Assembly (NCBI GenBank): GCA_910577475.1
Contig: CAJTLJ010000011.1
Coordinates: 19,856-83,855 of the forward strand
Length of the DNA stretch: 64,000 bases
Source of the DNA: an uncultured Alistipes sp.
Lineage (GTDB): Bacteria; Bacteroidota; Bacteroidia; Bacteroidales; Rikenellaceae
Direction: 5' to 3'
The translations under genes were made by a program, and so were the position numbers. Shown here piece by piece: positions 33,537 to 39,496 of this stretch. The notes under the pieces were generated by a model. That model made no database searches. It had not been told where the DNA came from and saw only the letters and a list, made by a program, of their open reading frames with translations. Each line of letters starts with the position of its first letter. The stretch's first letter is position 1.

Positions 33537-34271
33537 ATGGAAAACAATCTGGTATTCGGAATACGTCCGGTCGTCGAAGCGATCGAATCGGGCAAGCAGA
33601 TCGAGAAGCTCTACATCCGCAAGGGTGCCGAGGGACAGCTGATGCAGGAGCTGAAGGATCTCTGCACGCGCCACCGGCTGCGCTGGCAGGAGGTGCCCGT
33701 GGAGAAGCTGAACCGCCTGACGCGGGGCAACCACCAGGGCGCGGTGGCGCAGATGGCCGCCATCGCATACGTCTCCCTGACCGATATTCTGGAGCGCGTG
33801 CCCGAGGACGAGACGCCGCTGATCGTGCTCTTCGACGGCGTGACGGACGTCCGCAACTTCGGCGCCATCGCCCGCTCGGCGGAGTGCGCCGGGGCGCACG
33901 GTCTGATTACGCCGCTCAAGAACTCGGCTCCGGTGAATGCCGAGGCGATCCGCTCGTCGGCCGGTGCGCTGACCGCCATTCCGGTCTGCCGCGTGGGTTC
34001 GGTCCGCAACACCCTCAAGCAGCTTCAGAGCGAAGGTTTCCAGGTCGTGGCCGCCACCGAGAAGAGCCGCAAACTGCTCTACGACGCCGATTTCCGCAAG
34101 CCGACGGTGATCGTCATGGGAGCCGAGGATACGGGCATCTCGAAAGAGGTCCTGAAACTCTGCGACGAGCAGCTGGCGATTCCGCTGATCGGCCACATCG
34201 AGTCGCTGAACGTATCGGCCGCAGCGGCCGTGATGCTCTTCGAGGCGGTCCGCCAGCGGATCGGGGATTAA
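33537..34271 (+). CDS. rlmB: 23S rRNA 2'-O-methyltransferase, RlmB/TrmH (SPOUT) family
   Basis: Predicted to methylate G2251 of 23S rRNA. The 244-aa protein has the RlmB N-terminal substrate domain (LVFGIRPVVEAIESGKQIEKLYIRKG) and the SPOUT knot motifs DGVTDVRNFGAIARSAECAG, MGAEDTGIS and IPLIGHIESLNVSAAAAVMLFEAVRQR. Length is typical. The gap to the ABC-F gene is 22 bp and 13 bp separate it from the next gene, so it is part of the same run. Confidence 0.92.
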   Translation: MENNLVFGIRPVVEAIESGKQIEKLYIRKGAEGQLMQELKDLCTRHRLRWQEVPVEKLNRLTRGNHQGAVAQMAAIAYVSLTDILERVPEDETPLIVLFDGVTDVRNFGAIARSAECAGAHGLITPLKNSAPVNAEAIRSSAGALTAIPVCRVGSVRNTLKQLQSEGFQVVAATEKSRKLLYDADFRKPTVIVMGAEDTGISKEVLKLCDEQLAIPLIGHIESLNVSAAAAVMLFEAVRQRIGD

Positions 34272-34284
34272 AGACATCCGCACC

Positions 34285-35988
34285 GTGAGCAAGATCAGAA
34301 AGATATTCTCGGAGGCCTGGCCGACGCTGCGCCAGACCGTCAGACGTTATCCCGTCGAGCTGGCACTGTCCCTCTACGCCTTCGTCTGCTTCCTACTCGA
34401 AAAACTCGACGTGCTGTCGCACACCTGGGCCGAACGGCTGCTCTGGGGGCTGCCTATCGCGTTCGCGACGACCTATATCGTCAACACGCTGACCCGCGGA
34501 GGCTCGCGGCGGAGGCTCTACCCGTTCGCCTGGCTCGTGCTCGTGCCGGCCGTGTGGGTCGGATCGGAGCTCTTCTCGACCTCGCAGCACGTCATCGCCG
34601 ACACCATTCTGGTACCGCTGGCCCTGCTGCTCTGCCGCCGCGCGACCGACAACCGCCGGTTCGTGGAGCAGGCGTCCGGACTGCTGACGGCATGGATCCT
34701 CGCACCCCTTTTCGCCGGCATCTTCTTTCTGACCGTCGAGGCGATCTTCACCTCGGTCAGCTACATTTTCGACATCTGGGACCACGCCCTCTCGGATATC
34801 TGGGCGTACAACTGCATCTTCAGTTTCTCACTGCTGGCCCCGACGCTTTTCCTGACCCTGCTGGACCACTTCGACCGCACCCGGCCGGAGATCGACCGGC
34901 TGGGCGCGGGCCTGCTGAACTACCTGCTCACCCCCGCCCTGCTGATCTACACCGTCATCCTCTACCTCTACGCCGCCCGGATTCTCTTCGTACGGGAGCT
35001 CCCGAAAGGGGGCGTGGCCTACATGGTCTTCGGTTACATGACGGCGCTGACCGTCATCATGGCCCTGCAGGAGCTGCTGCGCGAGCGCCGCTACGACGGC
35101 TTTTTCCGCCGGTACAGCCTGCTCTCCGCCGTCCCGCTGGTTCTCTTCTGGCTCGGGGCAATGCACCGGATCGGAGAATACGGTCTGACGGAGTGGCGCG
35201 TCTACCTGCTGGTCTGCGGGTTGATCTGCACCGTCTCGGCCCTCCTTTTCGCCCGTCCCCGTACGGGACGCTACCGCGGCGCAGCGCTCGCGGCATTCGT
35301 ACTCTTCCTCGTCGTGGCCTTTCTGCCGCCGCTGACGGCCGACCGGATCGGCATCCGCTCGCAGAGCCGTCGCGCCGAGCGCATCGCCCGCGAACGGGGC
35401 ATGCTGCTCCCCGACGGCCGGATCGACCTCACGACCCGGGCCGAAGCCGACTCGATCCATATCGGCGACTACCACCAGTTGGGCGAGGCACTGGAGTACC
35501 TCGCCGACCGGGACACCCTGGCTCTGGCCCGCTTCGGAATCCGGAATCTCGACACGTATTACGAAATCTTTCCCCGCTCCTACTCCGACCGCGTCCGCTA
35601 CGACTGGCTGACATACGACCCGGTGGCGGTCGAAGAGGCGGTCGACGCCGACATCCTGCTCGCCGCCGACGCCGACACCCGGATTCCGTCCGCCGGATAC
35701 CGCACCCTCTATCCGAATGCGGACCGCGACGACCGGAGCGACACCGTCGTGCTGCGCTTCGGCAAACGGCGCGCCGAGATCGACCGGAACGCGCTGCTCG
35801 CCGCCCAGATGGAGCGCGCCGGACTGAAGTGGGAGGACAATCCCTCCGCAGAGGATTTCCGGAAGGCGAAGGAGCAGTTTCTCTTCTACGAGAACGATAC
35901 GCTCGGCATCGTGTTCAAGACCCTTTACATCGATCCCCGGGAACGCCGGATTTCGGCGCTTCATGTCGAAAACGTGCTGTCGCGATAG
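34285..35988 (+). CDS. DUF4153 domain-containing membrane protein
   Basis: 567-aa protein of unknown function with a GTG start. About ten predicted transmembrane helices fill residues 20-350 (for example LALSLYAFVCFLLEKL and ILAPLFAGIFFLTVEAIF). A soluble, acidic C-terminal part of about 210 residues (from around ERIARERGMLLPDG) follows. The first half matches the DUF4153 pattern known from Bacteroidota. It lies between rlmB (13 bp) and the metalloprotease gene (immediately adjacent), so it is co-transcribed. No catalytic motif is visible. Confidence 0.75.
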   Translation: MSKIRKIFSEAWPTLRQTVRRYPVELALSLYAFVCFLLEKLDVLSHTWAERLLWGLPIAFATTYIVNTLTRGGSRRRLYPFAWLVLVPAVWVGSELFSTSQHVIADTILVPLALLLCRRATDNRRFVEQASGLLTAWILAPLFAGIFFLTVEAIFTSVSYIFDIWDHALSDIWAYNCIFSFSLLAPTLFLTLLDHFDRTRPEIDRLGAGLLNYLLTPALLIYTVILYLYAARILFVRELPKGGVAYMVFGYMTALTVIMALQELLRERRYDGFFRRYSLLSAVPLVLFWLGAMHRIGEYGLTEWRVYLLVCGLICTVSALLFARPRTGRYRGAALAAFVLFLVVAFLPPLTADRIGIRSQSRRAERIARERGMLLPDGRIDLTTRAEADSIHIGDYHQLGEALEYLADRDTLALARFGIRNLDTYYEIFPRSYSDRVRYDWLTYDPVAVEEAVDADILLAADADTRIPSAGYRTLYPNADRDDRSDTVVLRFGKRRAEIDRNALLAAQMERAGLKWEDNPSAEDFRKAKEQFLFYENDTLGIVFKTLYIDPRERRISALHVENVLSR

Positions 35989-36552
35989 ATGGAGAGCCGC
36001 CTGCAACATCCCCGGCTGGGTGAAATCACCCTCTCGCGAACCGCGCGGGCACGGCGAATCTCCCTCTCCGTAAAACCTTCGGGCGCCGTGCGGCTCTCCT
36101 TTCCGGCCGGTGTTCCGCCGCGACATGCCCTCGCCTTTCTGGAGAGCCGCATCGACTGGGTCGAAACCGTCCGGGCACGGCTCGCGGAACGGATCGCCGC
36201 CGCACCGCCCGCCCGCACCCCCGAAGAGATCGAGGAGCTGCGCCGGCACGCTAATGTGGTATTGCCGCCCCGGGTCGCCGAGCTGGCCGAGCTGTTCGGG
36301 TTCCGCTACGGCCGCATCACCATCCGCGTGGCCCGCACGAAATGGGGCTGCTGCACGAGCCGCAACAACCTCTCGCTATCGCTCTTTCTGATGACCTTGC
36401 CCGCCCACCTGCGCGATTTCGTGCTCCTGCACGAGCTCTGCCACACGGTCCACCACGACCACTCGGCCCGCTTCCACGCGCTGCTGAACCGCTGCGTCGG
36501 CGGCCGCGAGCAGGAACTCAACCGCGAACTGAAAACCTACTGCATCCGATAA
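35989..36552 (+). CDS. YgjP-like metallopeptidase domain protein (DUF45, M48-related)
   Basis: Predicted zinc metallopeptidase of 187 aa. The HELCH motif (His148-Glu149-x-x-His152) is followed by HHDHSARFHALL, which supplies the third ligand. KTKWGCCTSRNNLSL-like phrasing (here TKWGCCTSRNN) is the second family signature. An N-terminal beta region (RISLSVKPSGAVRLSFPAG) completes the domain. Role unknown. The ATG follows the DUF4153 stop directly, and no clear terminator is seen after it. Confidence 0.85.
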   Translation: MESRLQHPRLGEITLSRTARARRISLSVKPSGAVRLSFPAGVPPRHALAFLESRIDWVETVRARLAERIAAAPPARTPEEIEELRRHANVVLPPRVAELAELFGFRYGRITIRVARTKWGCCTSRNNLSLSLFLMTLPAHLRDFVLLHELCHTVHHDHSARFHALLNRCVGGREQELNRELKTYCIR

Positions 36553-36620
36553 ACCGCTTTGCGTTCGTGAAGGAGAGCGGAACAAGGCACAATTCACGAT
36601 GCACAATTCACCCCCCCTGC

Positions 36621-36807
36621 TGTCATGTCGAGCGAAGGGCCGCAGGCCCGAAGTCGAGACATCTCGACAATGCGGAACATTCACCATTGCGGATCACAAC
36701 GGCTCTCGCCATTTCACCGTCGAGACCCCTCGACTTCACTCGGGGTGACAGCCTTTGCTGTCATGTTGAGCGGAGCACCTTTAGGTGCGAAGTCGAAACA
36801 TCTCGAC
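36621..36807. repeat. REP/BIME-like repeats, two plus copies and one inverted partner
   Basis: Plus-strand copies at 36621-36668 (central hairpin GGGCC-GCA-GGCCC) and 36759-36807 (GCACC-TTTA-GGTGC) share TGTCATGTyGAGCG before the hairpin and GAAGTCGAxACATCTCGAC after it. A minus-strand partner, TGTCACCCCGAG...GGGGTCTCGA, lies at about 36719-36750, head-to-head with the second copy. Confidence 0.75.
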
Positions 36808-36989
36808 TCGTCGGAGCATTCACCTTTGCAATACATACCGCAGTGCGCAGCCAGCGAAGGACGAACGTTTGAGTGCAGTCCTTCGCCCGGGATGGCTGCG
36901 GACTGCCGGCGCAAAGCGCCGATTCGGCCGACTGAAACCCTCGGAAAAACCGAAATGACAACTTTTTTTGCAAAAAAAGTCATTTTATT

Positions 36990-37020
36990 ATTGCAATCAG
37001 AAAAATTTGTACTATTTTTG
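36990..37020 (+). promoter_or_regulatory. Promoter of the 6S-like RNA
   Basis: TTG at 36991-36993 and TATTTTTG at 37013-37020, 19 bp apart, a near-ideal Bacteroidota promoter with no protein start downstream. Confidence 0.6.
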
Positions 37021-37026
37021 AACCGC

Positions 37027-37230
37027 GATCCGCCGATAGGCGGGCGCCTTCGTTGAATGAAATCTTGGAGGATTTTAAGAACGACGAAGTGAAAAGCAGC
37101 CCGACGGGTCGTGGTCCCACGCCCCGGATGTGGTCAGTCATGCTGCAATTTGCGGGCGTGGGCGTTTTCACTTATATCGTTCAAGGCCTCCTCCAAGAGC
37201 CTCATTCAATATAAGGGGCCCATTGCTCGC
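37027..37230 (+). ncRNA. 6S-like RNA (candidate ssrS)
   Basis: Predicted RNA polymerase-binding RNA of about 200 nt. The sequence folds as one long rod: TTGAATGA/TCATTCAA (37053-37060 with the 3' arm near 37202), then TCTTGGAGGA/TCCTCCAAGA, AACGA/TCGTT and AAGTGAAAA/TTTTCACTT. A large asymmetrical bubble on the 5' side comes next, then the apical stem CCCACGCCC/GGGCGTGGG. A closing stem, central bubble and terminal stem are the 6S RNA architecture that mimics an open promoter. A promoter precedes it. The 3' end is less certain; a T-run at 37231-37236 is a likely stop. The family assignment is inferred from structure. Confidence 0.65.
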
Positions 37231-37256
37231 TTTTTTAGCTCGGCGGGTCGCATAAC

Positions 37257-37285
37257 TTGAAAAACGAAAAGTTATGCTATCTTTG
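37257..37285 (+). promoter_or_regulatory. Promoter of the second structured RNA
   Basis: TTG at 37257-37259 and TATCTTTG at 37278-37285, 18 bp apart, a strong consensus match. Confidence 0.6.
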
Positions 37286-37291
37286 CAGTCG

Positions 37292-37523
37292 AGAACGGTT
37301 CCGTAGAACCGATATATACTTAAAGGTTAGGACAACCTTTATACCAACGGTAAACTCGCAACTATTATGCAAATAATAGGTTTTCTTCTGGTATAAATGA
37401 TGTCTGAACCCCGTGTCATGTCTGCGGCTTCACGCCGCAGGCGGACTGGGGCGCAGGGCAGTCTACCAGAGAAGGCTTGCGAGGCCTACCGTTGGGGCTG
37501 CTTCTGCGCCTCTTCTTTTTTTT
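37292..37523 (+). ncRNA. Structured RNA of unknown family with own promoter and terminator
   Basis: About 230 nt beginning 7 bp after a perfect -7 box and ending in a T8 tract. Helices visible by complementarity are: CGGTTC/GAACCG (37296-37311); AAAGGTT/AACCTTT (37322-37340); ATACCA/TGGTAT (37341-37346 with 37389-37394) enclosing CTATTAT-GCAA-ATAATAG (37362-37379); CTGCGGC/GCCGCAG (37422-37440); and a terminal stem of about 14 bp (GGGGCGCAG with CTGCGCCTC, and GGCAG with CTGCT) enclosing 37462-37497 and leading into the T-run. The conserved core phrases of RNase P, tmRNA and SRP RNA are not found. Function unknown. Confidence 0.6.
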
Positions 37524-37639
37524 ATAGGCGCAATCAAAACAACAAACACCCCAACCGTTATGCGCCGGCATCGAGAAGACATATTTTATACGACTTGTAC
37601 AGCTTGCAAGGATTCCGACCGTCGGGATGACAATTTCTC

Positions 37640-37815
37640 TGACAACTTGAGCGGAGCGATAGCGGAGTCGAAAGGTCTCGAGTTCGCCGAACATGCGCCG
37701 GTGCGATTCGTACGGATTTACGCCAATCCACCCTCGGGACCCCTCGACTGCGCTCGGGGTGACAGCCTTTGCTGTCATGTTGAGCGGAGCGATAGCGAAG
37801 TCGAAACATCCCGAC
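37640..37815. repeat. REP/BIME-like repeats, second intergenic cluster
   Basis: Plus copies at 37640-37682 and 37773-37815, both with the short central hairpin GC-GATA-GC. An inverted partner ending in CTCGGGGTGACA lies at about 37737-37764, head-to-head with the second copy. Confidence 0.75.
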
Positions 37816-37919
37816 TTGACGGAACATTCACCTTCACGAACCATACACGCAGTGCGCATAACACCGAAACGAACATAAATGACCGGTCCCGGTGCAGCAT
37901 AATACCAAGATTAGAAAGA

Positions 37920-38229
37920 GGAACGCCCGCCGTCGATGGCTTCGTAACATATCACTCTACATTTAGTAGCCTCGACGGCGGGGCGTTCCACCCTTTGAGA
38001 GCCATCCTTCACACGATTGGCAGGCATGCCCGCTCAGGGCATGCCGTTTTATCCGCGCGTTTCCATGACGGACGGCCTCTGAACGGATTTCACAGCATTT
38101 CTTTTTCTAGTAGCACAGCTCATTCGATCCGTTCATGTCGTCCGGCTTCTTTTCACAGCAAGCCCCGCCCAAACCGCAAGTCGGAATTATTCATGATTTT
38201 TATATTTATATGCGGTCGACGGCGGGGCT
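37920..38229. repeat. Cluster of four long hairpins with a shared 13-bp arm
   Basis: A: 37920-37989, a 17-bp stem with one bulge. B: 38023-38045, 9-bp stem GGCATGCCC/GGGCATGCC followed by GTTTT. C: about 38070-38143, TGAACGGAT/ATCCGTTCA plus GGAC/GTCC. D: 38161-38229, AGCCCCGCC/GGCGGGGCT plus ACCGCA/TGCGGT. The 3' arms of A and D share TCGACGGCGGGGC (37972-37984 and 38216-38228). Loops are AT-rich. Nature unknown. Confidence 0.6.
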
Positions 38230-38260
38230 TCGCTGTCTTTCAAAGAGAACCTGCAATGAA

Positions 38261-38292
38261 AGACGGAGATAAGGTCCTGACCTTATCTCCGT
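38261..38292 (-). terminator. Terminator of the META-domain gene
   Basis: A perfect 15-bp stem (38261-38275 with 38278-38292, 2-nt loop) lies 21 bp downstream of the stop, followed by TTTC on the minus strand. Confidence 0.7.
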
Positions 38293-38313
38293 CATTTCGT
38301 TCGGCAGCGACGT

Positions 38314-38760
38314 CTACTTCGTCTCGCTGTCAGCGGCCTGGAAGACCGCCACGAGACTGCCCTCGTCGAGCAGCATCAGCATCGGGCCGTCCATGTCGTA
38401 ATGCGTCACGCCGTCCAGCATCTGAAAGAACTGCGTCTCGCTGTCCATGTCGGGGCACATCATACGCGTGGCACCCAGCGGGCCGATCTTCAGCGACCGG
38501 TCCTCGCCGACCTGATAGCTACCCATCAGGCGGTTGCAGGCACCCTTGCCGCTCACGTCGCCCGTCTCGGCGAACCGCAGCGTGAAGCTGTCCGCATCGG
38601 CACCCTCCACGGCCCGGCCTCCGAGCTGCACCAGTTTCCACTCCGTACCGATCAGCGGGCGCTGGGTACGCTTCTGATGGGAACGGCATCCGCAACAGCC
38701 CGTCAGCAGCAGAACGGCTGCGCACAGGCCCAAAAAGAGATTCGATTTCATGGCTTTCAT
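38314..38760 (-). CDS. META-domain lipoprotein (HslJ-like)
   Basis: Small outer-membrane or periplasmic lipoprotein. A signal peptide ends in the lipobox LLLTGC, followed by one META domain (IGTEWKLVQLGGRAV, FTLRFAETGDVSGKGACNRLMGSYQV, IGPLGATRMMCPD). The paired Cys (ACNR and MMCPD) are usual for the family. Three in-frame ATGs (38775, 38760, 38751) are possible. The two inner ones leave a normal leader after the -7 box at 38802-38795, and the choice of 38760 is tentative. Function unknown; relatives are linked to stress resistance. Confidence 0.85.
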   Translation of the reverse strand: MKAMKSNLFLGLCAAVLLLTGCCGCRSHQKRTQRPLIGTEWKLVQLGGRAVEGADADSFTLRFAETGDVSGKGACNRLMGSYQVGEDRSLKIGPLGATRMMCPDMDSETQFFQMLDGVTHYDMDGPMLMLLDEGSLVAVFQAADSETK

Positions 38761-38794
38761 CTTTTTAATTTCCATTCGTCAACTTTTGTGCCGG

Positions 38795-38802
38795 CAAAAA
38801 TA
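38795..38802 (-). promoter_or_regulatory. -7 box of the META-domain gene
   Basis: TATTTTTG on the minus strand, 35 bp upstream of the chosen start. Confidence 0.45.
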
Positions 38803-38867
38803 GTCCAAATAATCGGATCGCGAAAATATTTTCCGGACGGATCGCCGTTCGACCCGGAGAAAAGGCG

Positions 38868-38895
38868 TTGGAATCGATTTTTATTGTTACCTTTG
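38868..38895 (+). promoter_or_regulatory. Promoter of ridA
   Basis: TTG at 38868-38870 and TACCTTTG at 38888-38895, 17 bp apart, 43 bp before the ATG. Confidence 0.5.
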
Positions 38896-38937
38896 CTACG
38901 GTTCCCTTTCGGACAAAACCGTTAAAAACGAAACGAT

Positions 38938-39312
38938 ATGAAAAAGATCATCGCATCGCCCCTGGCCCCGAAGGCCGTGGGACCCTATTCGCAGGCCGTC
39001 GAGCACGACGGAACCCTCTACGTCTCCGGACAGCTGCCCATCGACGGCGCCACCGGCAAGATGGCCGAAGGCATCGAGGCCCAGACCCGTCAGTCGCTCG
39101 ACAACCTCGGTCACATCCTCCGCGAGGCCGGCTACGACTATGCCGACGTCGCCAAGACGACCGTTCTGCTCGACTCGATCGCCGACTTCGGAGCCATGAA
39201 CGCCGTCTACGCCGAGTACTTCACGGCCGACATGCCCGCCCGCATCTGCTTCGAGGTTGCCAAGCTCCCGATGGGCGCGCTGGTCGAGATCGACGCTGTG
39301 GCGGTGAAATAA
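38938..39312 (+). CDS. ridA: RidA family enamine/imine deaminase
   Basis: Hydrolyses reactive 2-aminoacrylate-type enamines. The 124-aa protein matches the trimeric RidA family: GPYSQAVEHDGTLYVSGQLPID at the N-terminus, the RQSLDNLGHILREAG helix, and the active-site Arg102 in ARICFEVAKLPMGALVEIDAVA with Glu117. All diagnostic residues of the RidA (not Rid1-7) group are present. It is monocistronic with its own terminator. Confidence 0.93.
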   Translation: MKKIIASPLAPKAVGPYSQAVEHDGTLYVSGQLPIDGATGKMAEGIEAQTRQSLDNLGHILREAGYDYADVAKTTVLLDSIADFGAMNAVYAEYFTADMPARICFEVAKLPMGALVEIDAVAVK

Positions 39313-39330
39313 CGATGGACCCGGAACGAA

Positions 39331-39364
39331 AAAGGTGCGCTGCGAACTGACGCAGCGCACCTTT
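39331..39364 (+). terminator. Terminator of ridA
   Basis: A perfect 14-bp stem (39331-39344 with 39351-39364, 6-nt loop) ending in CTTT, 18 bp after the stop. Confidence 0.75.
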
Positions 39365-39496
39365 CCCGTTTTTGTAAATAACTTGTCGATAAATAGGGGG
39401 CGCAAAAATTAGGTTGTCTCGAAAAAAAGGAACATCTTTGTAGGACCGTGACAACCCCAATCGGCTGTGAACACACGATAAAACAGATACATAGCT

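Larger units (their letters stand above)
36553..38313. other. 1.76-kb intergenic region: repeats, two RNA genes and a hairpin cluster
   Basis: No frame here looks like a protein; the available frames are arginine-rich or run through repeats. In order it holds: repeats (36.62-36.81 kb), a 6S-like RNA with promoter (36.99-37.23), a second structured RNA with promoter and terminator (37.26-37.52), another pair of repeats (37.64-37.82), and four long hairpins (37.92-38.23). It ends at the terminator of the META-domain gene. Confidence 0.75.

Noticed and set aside
37027..37523. RNase P RNA, tmRNA or SRP RNA
   Set aside because: The universal phrases of these RNAs (for example the GAGGAAAGTCC block of RNase P or the GGAAGGAAGCAG-type SRP loop) are not present.
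37397..37630. Short frame starting MMSEPRVMSAASRRRR in the intergenic region
   Set aside because: It runs through the helices and terminator of the structured RNA; arginine-rich and without homology-like patterns. Not a credible peptide.
37413..38585. 390-codon plus-strand frame from the second RNA into the META-domain gene
   Set aside because: It reads through a terminator, REP-like repeats and long hairpins, and ends antisense to a clear lipoprotein gene.
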